Below, piece after piece: positions 26,306 to 34,421 of a DNA stretch of 57,673 nucleotides. This DNA comes from an uncultured Lachnospiraceae bacterium. GTDB taxonomy: Bacteria; Bacillota; Clostridia; Lachnospirales; Lachnospiraceae. Made by a program: the position numbers and the translations under genes. Below the pieces are notes generated by a model. It did not search any database. It had not been told where the DNA came from and saw only the letters and a list, made by a program, of their open reading frames with translations. The DNA lies in contig CAJTPF010000018.1 of assembly GCA_910578175.1 (NCBI GenBank), positions 1-57,673 of the forward strand. The letters are read 5' to 3'. How positions within the stretch are numbered: position 1 is the stretch's first letter; each line of letters starts with the position of its first letter.

Positions 26306-26520
26306 ATCCGGCGTCTGGATACCGGTTTTCATCAACTCCTTCTTTATTTTGCGCGTGCCGTAATTATTACGGCTGGTTTTGAAAATTTCAGTGATTTCAG
26401 TAGAAAGCCCGGTTTCATCGGGCCTCTGCTTTGCTTCATAATAATAAGTACTCCGGTTTACCTGTAGGACGCGGCACATTGCTGATACAGAGTATTTGTG
26501 GGCGTTTGCCTTTATCACAT
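26306..26520 (-). pseudogene. IS3-family orfB, N-terminal fragment
   Basis: The first 71 codons or so of OrfB (KANAHKYSVSAMCRVLQVNR...YYYEAKQRPDETGL...GTRKIKKELMKTGIQTPD), from a GTG at 26518 that partly overlaps the orfA stop, as in frameshift-controlled IS3 elements. Identity with the copy at the window start ends abruptly at CAGACGCCGGAT (26306-26317). The integrase catalytic core is missing, so this copy is dead unless supplied in trans. Confidence 0.8.
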
Positions 26521-26817
26521 TTACTTTCGTCCTAAGATCAGCGCCGCCTGTTTTAAAATGTCGTTCTCCATTTTAAGCTGCTGGTTTTCCTTACGAAGCC
26601 GGATTAATTCTTCCTGTTCTGGCGTGCGGTTGTCTTTTTCATGGAAGGAGCCGGAATTTTCCGCCTGTTTTACCCATTTGTCAAACAGGGAATGGGCAAT
26701 ATCGTATTCCCTGCAGATCTCGCATCTGCGTTTGCCAGAATGGTATAAATCTACGAACTGCTGTTTGAATTCATCCGTGTACTTCCGTGGTTTTCTTTTC
26801 TGTTTTGTTTCGGTCAT
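26521..26817 (-). CDS. IS3-family transposase OrfA (helix-turn-helix)
   Basis: 98 residues, apparently intact. A basic N-terminus (TETKQKRKPRKYTDEFKQQF), an HTH_Tnp_1 helix-turn-helix (about 15-60, REYDIAHSLFDKWVKQ) and a leucine-zipper-like stretch (EELIRLRKENQQLKMENDIL) that normally mediates OrfA/OrfAB contacts. AAAGGAGCAGCC precedes the ATG. Alone it cannot transpose the element. It carries the two AAAACAGGCGG repeats (26544-26554, 26661-26671) whose recombination explains the deletion in the other copy. Confidence 0.88.
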   Translation of the reverse strand: MTETKQKRKPRKYTDEFKQQFVDLYHSGKRRCEICREYDIAHSLFDKWVKQAENSGSFHEKDNRTPEQEELIRLRKENQQLKMENDILKQAALILGRK

Positions 26818-26874
26818 ATTGGCTGCTCCTTTGTTTATTGGTTTTATATTATATGACCTTAAAAAATTTGTCCA

Positions 26875-27175
26875 GTTTATTGTAGCCTATCCATATTCGG
26901 TAGGATAATCTTCTGTCTGTACCATTTTTCAAATAGACAAGAGATACATTTTAGGCACATCTACAAGGCGAACGTCTATTTCGTCCATATATGACATAAT
27001 GGATTTCCCACGTTCAATAGCCGATATGTCGTCCTCTGATTGTGATAAAAGCATAATAGCGATAGCCCTTATCGGGGTTGACCTCGCTCGGTTCAAGCAA
27101 ACCTATTTCAGCATAATAGCGAAGAGTCTTTGTTGATACCCTGCATATATTTGAAAACTCACCAATAGATAACAT
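26875..27175 (-). pseudogene. MerR-family transcriptional regulator, broken
   Basis: The ATG at 27175 with AGGAGG opens MLSIGEFSNICRVSTKTLRY, then YAEIGLLEPSEVNPDKGYRY, a classic MerR winged-helix N-terminus. After YYAF the frame shifts into SEDDISAIERGKSIMSYMDE, then DVRLVDVPKMYLLSI, the end of a coiled-coil and start of a GyrI-like effector domain. A TGA (probably from an Arg codon) and the IS3 end at 26874 cut off the rest. So it has an internal deletion or frameshift, a nonsense codon and an IS truncation. Its MerR-type promoter is still present. Confidence 0.75.
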
Positions 27176-27199
27176 GTTATTCCTCCTTGATCATTATAA

Positions 27200-27230
27200 A
27201 GTATAAACCTTGCCGTAAGGGAAATGTCAA
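27200..27230 (-). promoter_or_regulatory. MerR-type promoter/operator with a 19-bp spacer
   Basis: Minus-strand TTGACA (27225-27230) and TATACT (27200-27205) are 19 bases apart. The spacer contains the dyad CCTTACGGCAAGG. A too-long spacer with a dyad inside is the hallmark of promoters untwisted by MerR activators; it points to former autoregulation of the broken regulator just downstream. Confidence 0.65.
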
Positions 27231-27623
27231 CAGTTTTTTCTCGTTGCGTACTGTATATTATAATCACTAAAACAAACTATATCAAACTCATAAATGTTCA
27301 TATTCCCTATCAAAAATTTAAGGCATCCCATCAAAACTTTCCGAAAAAAAATGCGATATAAATTTAATCTCTGTCGCCAATTCTTACATACGCGAAAATA
27401 ATTTCCTTACGGTGCTGTTTCAGATAATCCAGAGGCCGCTGTCCTAATATGCTTATGGGGTACTGTCACATTATGATTTTGAACCGGACCATAGGGCGTG
27501 ATGTAAAACTGCACAATTAATGTAGCTGGATTTTGTCATGGGTTATGCGTTTAACCTTTGCGTTTTATCATAATTTGTTTTAATATTATTATAATAATTG
27601 TAGTAGATTGGAGGAACGATAAG
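27231..27623. other. Non-coding stretch between the MerR remnant and aac(3)
   Basis: About 390 bases, AT-rich, holding one coding scrap (27364-27470, described separately) and, near 27560-27600, AT-rich leader DNA of the acetyltransferase gene. No intact gene is seen on either strand. Confidence 0.5.
27364..27470 (-). pseudogene. TnpV-like transposon protein scrap
   Basis: A 30-codon minus-strand frame reads YPISILGQRPLDYLKQHRKE and then IIFAYVRIGDRD before TAA. The GQR-L-YLKQHRK pattern recalls the C-terminal part of TnpV proteins carried by Clostridia transposons. The match is from memory and short; no start or other part of the gene is present. Confidence 0.3.
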
Positions 27624-28433
27624 ATGGAAAAAAGGAAGCTGGTAACTCTGGAAGATATTAAAACTGCTTTAAGGGATGTGGGGATCCGGAAAGGACAGGC
27701 GATTATGGTGCATACATCGCTGAGCAGTCTGGGTTATGTGTGCGGTGGCGCACAGTCAGTTATTGAAGCGCTGATTGAGAGTGTTGGCGATGAAGGCACG
27801 ATTATGATGCCGACACAGTCCTGGAAGAATTTAGATCCGTCAGCAGGCGTATACTGGCAGGAACCGGAGGAATGGTGGCCTGTCATACGTGAAAACATAC
27901 CTGCTTATGACAAACGCATTACACCAACAAATACAATGGGTGCTGTGTCAGAAATGTTTCGGCAGTGGCCGGGGACGGTTAGAAGCAATCACCCTGCAAG
28001 ATCAGTAGCGGCATGGGGACGCTATGCACAATATCTGACAGAAAACCATGACCTGTCTGATATTTTTGGGGATGATTCACCTGTTGGAAGATTGTATAAA
28101 CTTGATGGATATGTATTGCTGGTCGGCGTTGGTCATGACAAGAACACTTCTCTTCATTTGGCAGATGTAAGGGCCGAATATCCGGGCAAGCATATGGTTA
28201 TAGAAAGCAGTGCCATATTGCTTGACGGACAGCGGATATGGAAATCCTATGAAACTTTAGCGGTAGATGGAGAGGACTTTCCGGCAATCGGAGAAGCATT
28301 TGAGCGGACAGGGCAGGTACGCCGTGTACCTTTAGGAAATGGTATTCTTTCCATGATGCGTCAAAGGGAATTGGTAGATTTTGCTGTAAAATGGATAGGA
28401 GAAAACAGAGATGGGCTACATTTGGGCGGTTAA
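27624..28433 (+). CDS. Aminoglycoside N(3)-acetyltransferase family protein, AAC(3)
   Basis: 269 residues from the ATG at 27624, with GGAGGAACG just upstream; the longer open frame lacks a ribosome binding site. Family landmarks: a VHTSLSSLGYVCGGAQSVIEAL N-region (residues about 27-48), MMPTQSW, RSNHPARSVAAWG and VGVGHDKNTSLHLAD. AAC(3) enzymes acetylate the 3-amino group of 2-deoxystreptamine aminoglycosides using acetyl-CoA. Homologues such as YokD/FrbF vary in substrate, so resistance is possible but not proved. It sits alone in IS- and toxin-derived debris, which suggests acquisition. Confidence 0.85.
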   Translation: MEKRKLVTLEDIKTALRDVGIRKGQAIMVHTSLSSLGYVCGGAQSVIEALIESVGDEGTIMMPTQSWKNLDPSAGVYWQEPEEWWPVIRENIPAYDKRITPTNTMGAVSEMFRQWPGTVRSNHPARSVAAWGRYAQYLTENHDLSDIFGDDSPVGRLYKLDGYVLLVGVGHDKNTSLHLADVRAEYPGKHMVIESSAILLDGQRIWKSYETLAVDGEDFPAIGEAFERTGQVRRVPLGNGILSMMRQRELVDFAVKWIGENRDGLHLGG

Positions 28434-28583
28434 TCCTTTTATCAATATGATAATATAAAAATTTTAATCTCAAAATATTCTTTCCGGGATAAATTGCAGT
28501 GGACTTTTGGTAATAGGATTGATATAATAAAAATATATAAATTTATATGTAAATTTTTAAAAGTTTGCGTGATCAAGGAAAGT

Positions 28584-30674
28584 ATGGGTTTGAATATGAG
28601 AAATTTAGATTCTGACAAAAATCAACAACAGGAATTACAATTTTCCATGACGGAAAATGCGGAATATCAGGAAGCACAAAATCAGGAGATAAAACTTGGA
28701 ATAGAAGAGGGACTGGATGTTTCTATATATTCCGATTCGGATTTTAACTGGTTGCAGATGGAACAGATACGTATGGGGCTGAAAGATAAAGTAAATGCTT
28801 CCGTATATGCAAATCCTTCCTATAGCTATGAGACTATGAGACAGATACGGCTTTCCATGTATTCTGCCATTGACCTCATTCCTTACCTGAACAGAGGATT
28901 TACGGATGAAGCGTTGGAGGAAATAAGGCTTGCCCTGTTAAATAAACTGCCAATTGATACCTGGATGAAAGATGATATGTGTGCGCCGCAGATTCATGAA
29001 ATCCGGATAGGATTGCTTGAACAATTGGATGTATCCGTTTATGCTGATTCAAAATACAACTGGATGCAGATGCAGGAAATCCGTCTCGGATTGGAGAAGA
29101 AGCTGAGCGTTTCATTATATACTAACCATCTGTTCAGCCACTCCCAGATGAAAGAGATCCGGCTGGGGTTAGAGGCTGGACTTGATGTGTCCTCCTATTG
29201 CGGCCTGATTTACTCTGCCACGGATATGAAAGAAAGACGCCTGAGCCTTATAAACGGGAAAACTTCAAAGGAGCCGCGGGCAAAGGTAAAAGAATCGCTC
29301 CTTGATTCTTTTATGAAAAAAGAGTTTGTTATTTCTATAGAAGAAAACGGTAATAAGGCATATGCTTTTATCCCCTGGGTTCCCGGGAATATGGTTACAA
29401 AGGACGATATCTATAACGATCTGGAAAGACGGGAGATCGTGTTTGGAATCAGACATGAAGCTATCCTGGATATGATTGAAAAAAGAAGGATGAATGAAAA
29501 GATTCTGATCGCCGAAGGATTTCCGGCTAAAAAAGGAAAAGACGGCTGGTTTGAATTTTTTGTCAGACTGGATCTGCCCCGGATTCCGGCGCCGCTTCCG
29601 GACGGGGGTGTGGACTATGTTAACATAGAAGCTTTTGAAATGGTTGACAAAGGTGAAAAGTTAGCCGTTTATCATCCGGCTGAAAAGGGTAGAAACGGAA
29701 AGAATATATATGGTAAGACCATACATGCGGAAAAAGGAACAGAGAAAAAACCTCTGCGGGGCACGGGTTTTATAATCGCACCGGACGGTGTGACTTATAT
29801 CTCAAAAATGAATGGAAAATTTGAATATGTCAATGGGCGGATGATCATTTCAAATATGCTGGTGGTTCATGAAGATGTTACCTCCGTTACCGGAAAACTG
29901 GAAGTAGACGGTTCCGTATATGTGGTCGGAAGTATTTATTCAGGGGGATATATCAAAGCAACCGGAGATATCATCATCGAACATAATGTGGAGACGGCAC
30001 GGCTGATCGCCGGCGGAAACGTTATGATCAAAAAGGGCAGTTGTTCCAAACACGACTGTTTTATCGATGCCGGGGGCGAAGTTTCGGGTAAATTTTTTGA
30101 AGCCGCCAATATCAACGCGAAGGGTAATGTCAAAGCCAATTACATTATGAACAGTAATATCAATACCCTGGGCAGGGTAATCGTATCGGGAAGCAAAGGA
30201 ATACTTCTCGGCGGAAGAATCTGTGCGGTAAAAGGCGTGGATACTTTTAATCTTGGAAACAGTTCTCATCTGAAAACCATTTTAGAGGTAGGCAGAAATG
30301 AATTGTACGAAAAAGAACAGGCAGAATATGCCGAAAAAAGAGAACAGCTTTTAAATGAATTATCAGCGCTGGATATAGGACGGAATAAAATCCTCCAGAT
30401 GCTCACTGCCGAGAAAGAAGTACCAACAGACATGCTGCGGAAAGTCTGTGCAACGATTACGGTCAAAAGCCAGGAACTGGCTAATCTGGATGCCGAAGTT
30501 TCCAAACTGGCCGATCTGACGGAGCAGAATTTTATTGCTCCTGTCTGTGTCAGGGGAAAAGCGCATGTGGGAAGCAGCATAGTTATAAATACGATAAAGT
30601 ATATGCTGTCAATGGAAGTAAAAAGGGTTATTTTTAAACTTCGGAATAAGCAGGTAGTAATTGTAACTTTATAA
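28584..30674 (+). CDS. FapA/DUF342-family protein with seven N-terminal 26-residue repeats
   Basis: 696 residues from the ATG at 28584 (AAGGAA just upstream). Residues about 34-215 are seven tandem 26-mers with consensus-like core QEIRLGLEKKLDVSxYAD...QM (for example HEIRIGLLEQLDVSVYAD). The rest is a DUF342/FapA protein: VPGNMVTKDDI, an AVYHPAEKGRNGKNIYGK segment, a beta-helix (GSVYVVGSIYSGGYIKATGD, AGGNVMIKKG) and a C-terminal coiled coil (about 590-650). FapA proteins are linked to flagella or polar localisation in some bacteria; the role here is unknown. The REC-HD-GYP gene follows after 24 bases, so they are likely co-expressed. Confidence 0.85.
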   Translation: MGLNMRNLDSDKNQQQELQFSMTENAEYQEAQNQEIKLGIEEGLDVSIYSDSDFNWLQMEQIRMGLKDKVNASVYANPSYSYETMRQIRLSMYSAIDLIPYLNRGFTDEALEEIRLALLNKLPIDTWMKDDMCAPQIHEIRIGLLEQLDVSVYADSKYNWMQMQEIRLGLEKKLSVSLYTNHLFSHSQMKEIRLGLEAGLDVSSYCGLIYSATDMKERRLSLINGKTSKEPRAKVKESLLDSFMKKEFVISIEENGNKAYAFIPWVPGNMVTKDDIYNDLERREIVFGIRHEAILDMIEKRRMNEKILIAEGFPAKKGKDGWFEFFVRLDLPRIPAPLPDGGVDYVNIEAFEMVDKGEKLAVYHPAEKGRNGKNIYGKTIHAEKGTEKKPLRGTGFIIAPDGVTYISKMNGKFEYVNGRMIISNMLVVHEDVTSVTGKLEVDGSVYVVGSIYSGGYIKATGDIIIEHNVETARLIAGGNVMIKKGSCSKHDCFIDAGGEVSGKFFEAANINAKGNVKANYIMNSNINTLGRVIVSGSKGILLGGRICAVKGVDTFNLGNSSHLKTILEVGRNELYEKEQAEYAEKREQLLNELSALDIGRNKILQMLTAEKEVPTDMLRKVCATITVKSQELANLDAEVSKLADLTEQNFIAPVCVRGKAHVGSSIVINTIKYMLSMEVKRVIFKLRNKQVVIVTL
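28683..29228 (+). repeat. Seven tandem 78-bp coding repeats
   Basis: Seven in-frame units of 26 codons in the FapA-like gene. Units 1, 2, 5, 6 and 7 share EIR(L/M)GLE...LDVS-Y with an aromatic and QM near the end; units 3 and 4 are diverged. All units have exactly the same length, with no indels, which points to a structural repeat (probably paired helices) rather than low-complexity sequence. Confidence 0.8.
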
Positions 30675-30698
30675 TAAAATAGAAAGTATGGGAAGATC

Positions 30699-31799
30699 AT
30701 GAAACGTGATACGATATTAATTTTTGAAGATAATCTGATTGACCGTGAGATTCTTGTGGAATTGTTCCGGTCGGATTATAAAATTTTAGAAGCTGCCAAC
30801 GGTAAAGAGGGTATTGCTTGCCTGAATAAGAATTTTTCTTCTATCGCCGTTGTTCTGCTGGATTATATGATGCCGGTAATGGATGGGTTTGAGGTGTTAA
30901 AACATTTAAAGAAAACAAATTTTTTAAAAACGATACCGTTTGTCATGATTACCGGAGAAAGTTCATATGAAATTGAAAAAAAAGGTTATGAATTTGGGGT
31001 GGTCAGTTATATAAAGAAACCTTATCAGCCGGATGTGATAAAACAGGTGGTCAGTAATGCAGTAGGCTGGTTTCAGCATAAGCTGCAGTTGGAAATGGTC
31101 GTAAAAAAACAGAATGAAAGCATCAAGAAGCAGAACAATCTGCTGAGACAGCAGACAAAAAGGCTGAACCAGCTGAATGAAGTTCTGATCGACTCTTTAA
31201 GCAATATCGTGGAATTCAGAAACCTGGAATCGAAGCAGCATGTGAAAAGAATTCGTGAGTATGCATTATGTCTCGGAAAAAGTGTAATGAAGCTTTATCC
31301 GGAGTATGATCTTACATCTGATAAGCTGACACGAATCGGCTGGGCCTCGTCGCTGCATGATATAGGGAAAATAGCCATACCTGATACCATTATATTAAAG
31401 GCCGGAAAGCTGACGGGGGATGAATCAGAACTTATAAAATCGCATACTACCAAAGGTGCGGAGATGATTCAGTCAGCAATCTGTTTAAATGACAGGGAAA
31501 TATTCGATTATGCATCTGATATCGCCAGACACCATCATGAAAGATATGATGGAAAAGGTTATCCGGACGGGCTGAAGGGAGATGAAATCAGTATTGCAGC
31601 ACAGATCGTTTCGTTAGTGGATGTATATGATGAACTTACTTCGAAACGTATCTATAAAGCAGCATATGAACCTGATAAAGCATATCAGATGATCATTAAC
31701 GGGCAGAGTGGTGCTTTTTCGCCTAAATTATTAAAAGCTTTTACCGAAGTGAAAGAAGACTTTGAAAATTTGCTGAGAAAGTACCAAATCGAGGAATGA
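30699..31799 (+). CDS. Response regulator with HD-GYP output domain
   Basis: 366 residues. A receiver domain (1-125) has the phospho-acceptor Asp55 in VVLLDYMMP and Lys107 in SYIKKPY; a coiled coil (about 130-165) follows. The HD-GYP domain has His220-Asp221 (SLHDIGKIAIPD), HTTKGAEMI and HHHERYDGKGYPDG (278-291), all key residues of cyclic-di-GMP phosphodiesterases. Activity on c-di-GMP is expected from the family, but not shown here. No kinase gene adjoins it directly; the nearest, at 34.4 kb, belongs to another unit. Confidence 0.93.
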   Translation: MKRDTILIFEDNLIDREILVELFRSDYKILEAANGKEGIACLNKNFSSIAVVLLDYMMPVMDGFEVLKHLKKTNFLKTIPFVMITGESSYEIEKKGYEFGVVSYIKKPYQPDVIKQVVSNAVGWFQHKLQLEMVVKKQNESIKKQNNLLRQQTKRLNQLNEVLIDSLSNIVEFRNLESKQHVKRIREYALCLGKSVMKLYPEYDLTSDKLTRIGWASSLHDIGKIAIPDTIILKAGKLTGDESELIKSHTTKGAEMIQSAICLNDREIFDYASDIARHHHERYDGKGYPDGLKGDEISIAAQIVSLVDVYDELTSKRIYKAAYEPDKAYQMIINGQSGAFSPKLLKAFTEVKEDFENLLRKYQIEE

Positions 31800-31803
31800 T
31801 AAA

Positions 31804-31849
31804 GACAGATAGGATTATAATATTGAATTACAATCCTGTCTGTTTTTTG
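31804..31849 (+). terminator. Terminator after the REC-HD-GYP gene
   Basis: CAGATAGGATT pairs with AATCCTGTCTG (one wobble) around an AT-rich loop and runs into TTTTTTG. It ends the FapA/HD-GYP unit before the OmpR-type regulator gene. Confidence 0.8.
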
Positions 31850-31886
31850 TTGAAATTTGGCGGAGACTTTAGAAAAGAGGAATATA

Positions 31887-32561
31887 ATGAACCCGATATT
31901 GATAGTAGAGGATGATACAAATATAAATAATCTGTTGCGGGAGGCATTGGAAAAAGAATGTTATAACTGTGAGCAGGCATTTTCCGGAACAGAGGCAAAA
32001 TTGTTACTAGGAGCTCGAAAGTACTCTGTTGTATTATTAGATCTAATGCTCCCCGGCATCTCAGGAGAAGAGGTATTAAAAGCGGTCCGGGAGCAGGGAA
32101 AAATCCCGGTTATCGTACTGACTGCCAAAGATGATCTGGATGCAAAGGTAGATATATTAACAAATGGTGCGGACGATTATATTACTAAACCTTTTGAGAT
32201 CAAAGAAGTGATAGCCCGAATTCAGGTGCAGCTTCGTCATGCCGGTCCGGAACAGGAAAATAGTTCATTAAGCTATAAGGAACTGGTATTGGACAGGGAG
32301 GGTTTTACAGTGGAAATCCAGGGAAAGCAACTGCCTAAAATAACAAAACAGGAGTTTTTTATATTGGAACTTTTGTTGAAACATCCCAAAAAAGTTTTTA
32401 GCAAAGAAGAGATGTTTGAGTATGCATGGGAGCAGTCGTATATGGGTGAAACAAAGACGCTGGATGTACATATCAGCAATATTCGTAAAAAAATACGGGA
32501 AATAACGGAGGAAGAATATATTGAAACCGTTTGGGGCATTGGATACAGGCTTTACCCTTAG
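31887..32561 (+). CDS. OmpR/PhoB-family response regulator
   Basis: 224 residues from the ATG at 31887 (AGAGGAATATA upstream). Receiver domain with Asp52 in VVLLDLMLPG and a Lys in ITKPF; C-terminal winged helix (about 130-224) with KEEMFEYAWEQ, VDVHISNIRKKI-like and VWGIGYRL motifs. It opens a unit with an ABC ATPase, its permease and a histidine kinase, the layout of Firmicutes sensors for peptide antibiotics or cell-envelope stress (Bce/lantibiotic-immunity type). The DNA sites it binds were not identified. Confidence 0.93.
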   Translation: MNPILIVEDDTNINNLLREALEKECYNCEQAFSGTEAKLLLGARKYSVVLLDLMLPGISGEEVLKAVREQGKIPVIVLTAKDDLDAKVDILTNGADDYITKPFEIKEVIARIQVQLRHAGPEQENSSLSYKELVLDREGFTVEIQGKQLPKITKQEFFILELLLKHPKKVFSKEEMFEYAWEQSYMGETKTLDVHISNIRKKIREITEEEYIETVWGIGYRLYP

Positions 32562-32653
32562 ATTTTACTCTTTTTTTACTTTTTATTAGCGATTTATAAG
32601 TAATATTAAATTATAATGTGAAACAGTGAATCATAATAAAGGAGATGAACAGA

Positions 32654-33571
32654 TTGAGTGAAATATTGCTGGAAACAAAAGACCTTACAAAACAGTTTGG
32701 TCACCACAAAGCGGTGGACAATGTAAATGTCCATATAAAAAAGGGTTCCATTTATGGATTTATCGGAAGAAACGGTGCGGGAAAGACTACGTTTCTGAAA
32801 ATGATCAGCGGACTGTCTGGTCCTACCCGGGGAGAAGTACATTTATTTGGATATACCGGAAAGGATTTATGCAGGGTCAGATCCAGGATCGGCTGTCTGA
32901 TCGAAGCGCCGGGTCTGTATGGAAATATGTCAGCTTATGATAATCTAATGATAAAATGTAAACTTATGGGTATTAAAAAAAGCGGATATATTGAAGAACT
33001 TTTGGAACAGATCGGTTTAGCCGATGCAGGGAATAAAAAAACGAAAAAGTTTTCTCTGGGTATGAAGCAGAGACTGGGCATAGGTCTGGCTCTGGTAGGA
33101 GAACCGGATCTGCTGGTTTTGGATGAACCCATTAACGGACTGGATCCGCAGGGTATTGCAGAGGTTCGTGATATTATTTTAAAACTTCAGAAAGAGCGGA
33201 ATATGACCGTTTTGATTTCCAGTCACATTCTGGAGGAATTATCGAAAATAGCCACTCACTATGGTATTATCCACAACGGCTGTCTGTTGCAGGAAATGAC
33301 AAGGGAAGATCTGATGAACCGCTGCAACGAGCGGATAGAAATATCAATGAATCATCCGGAACTGGCCATACCGGTTCTGGATAAAATGAATATTAAAACT
33401 TATAAGATCGTAAGTAAAGACCGGATATATGTCCATGGACATTTAGACGAAAGCGCGGCGCTGAATACCCGGCTGGTAAAAGCAGGACTGGAAGTAAAGG
33501 AATTGTTTATTGCAGGAGAGGAACTGGAAAGTTATTTCTTAAATCTGACGGGAGGTGCTGTTCATGCTTAA
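32654..33571 (+). CDS. ABC transporter ATP-binding protein (lantibiotic-immunity/bacitracin type)
   Basis: 305 residues. Walker A GRNGAGKTT, signature FSLGMKQRLGIGLAL, Walker B LLVLDEPINGLDP and a switch His in SSHILEEL. TTG at 32654 is taken as start because GGAG lies nine bases upstream; the ATG at 32645 directly abuts that GGAG and cannot use it. It pairs with the overlapping permease gene. Family relatives export or expel bacitracin, lantibiotics or similar peptides; the actual substrate is unknown. Confidence 0.9.
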   Translation: MSEILLETKDLTKQFGHHKAVDNVNVHIKKGSIYGFIGRNGAGKTTFLKMISGLSGPTRGEVHLFGYTGKDLCRVRSRIGCLIEAPGLYGNMSAYDNLMIKCKLMGIKKSGYIEELLEQIGLADAGNKKTKKFSLGMKQRLGIGLALVGEPDLLVLDEPINGLDPQGIAEVRDIILKLQKERNMTVLISSHILEELSKIATHYGIIHNGCLLQEMTREDLMNRCNERIEISMNHPELAIPVLDKMNIKTYKIVSKDRIYVHGHLDESAALNTRLVKAGLEVKELFIAGEELESYFLNLTGGAVHA

Positions 33572-34421
33572 TATGATAAAAATGGATATTTACAGGATGT
33601 TTAAAGCGAAGAGTCTGTATGTGATATGGTGCATATTGATCTGTCTGTTGTTTTTATCGACCTGGTTAACAAAAAACGAGTATCTGGATGCAGTTAAAAA
33701 TCAGGAAGAGTACCGGAACGAAACGACAGAAAACGGCGGCGACACGGAAACGGATATGGATTTCGGGATGCAGACGGTGGTACCTACCGAACTGGGAGAA
33801 GACATTACGGTATTTGATATGGTATTTGCCAATATCGGAGGAAAAAATATTGCATTGTTTCTTGTGATCTTTGCGGTTATTTATGCTACTGCGGATATCG
33901 GAAGCGGATATATTAAAAATTTCGGCGGACAGGTAAAGCGAAGAGAAGGACTGATCATTTCAAAAGCATCAGCTTTACTGGTATTTACCGGGTTAACTCT
34001 GATGATAACATTTTTGACACAGGCAGTTTCTAATTATATCTTTCTGGGTTATTTGAAATGGGGAGATAGCGGCGGAATGTTCCGGTATATGGCAGTGGAG
34101 CTGTTACTGCACTTTGCACTGGCCATGATCATCATGACTATAGCCATACTGGCAAGAAATAATGTGTTTAGCATGATTTTTGCGATCTGTCTCTGCATGA
34201 ATATGATGGTGGTTGTATATAGCGGGATACAGGTTCTGGCAAAAAAGATTGGTTTCGGGAATCTGAATCTGACAAAGTATACCTTGATGGATAAGATCGG
34301 AAGTCTTTCCATGAATTTCAGTTCCGGAGCGATGGAACGGATGATAGGACTCTCACTGGTTTATATCAGTATAATGACAGTGATTAGTATGTATATTTAT
34401 AGGAAAAGGGATATATGCTGA
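33564..34421 (+). CDS. ABC-2 type permease of the same transporter
   Basis: 285 residues starting at the ATG at 33564 with GGGAGG eight bases upstream; it overlaps the ATPase gene by 8 bases, a sign of translational coupling. Six membrane segments: one near the N-terminus (LYVIWCILICLLFLSTW), a long external loop with an acidic ETDMDFGM stretch, then five more in the C-terminal part. This is the plan of ABC-2 permeases such as those of lantibiotic-immunity systems. No peptidase domain is present. Confidence 0.85.
   Translation: MLNMIKMDIYRMFKAKSLYVIWCILICLLFLSTWLTKNEYLDAVKNQEEYRNETTENGGDTETDMDFGMQTVVPTELGEDITVFDMVFANIGGKNIALFLVIFAVIYATADIGSGYIKNFGGQVKRREGLIISKASALLVFTGLTLMITFLTQAVSNYIFLGYLKWGDSGGMFRYMAVELLLHFALAMIIMTIAILARNNVFSMIFAICLCMNMMVVVYSGIQVLAKKIGFGNLNLTKYTLMDKIGSLSMNFSSGAMERMIGLSLVYISIMTVISMYIYRKRDIC

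Larger units (their letters stand above)
26306..26874 (-). mobile_element. Truncated second copy of the IS3-family element
   Basis: Its outer left inverted repeat is at 26857-26874 (minus strand TGGACAAATTTTTTAAGG), matched by the right repeat of the other copy at 2282-2299. OrfA is intact and orfB is cut at 26306. It lies inverted relative to the copy at 1-2299. It joins a toxin scrap on one side and a broken MerR gene on the other, so at least one deletion or recombination happened here. Confidence 0.8.

Noticed and set aside
1..26874. The two IS3-family copies as ends of a composite transposon
   Set aside because: They lie in inverted orientation 24 kb apart with mainly housekeeping genes between them, and both are broken. 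They could support inversion but not orderly transposition.
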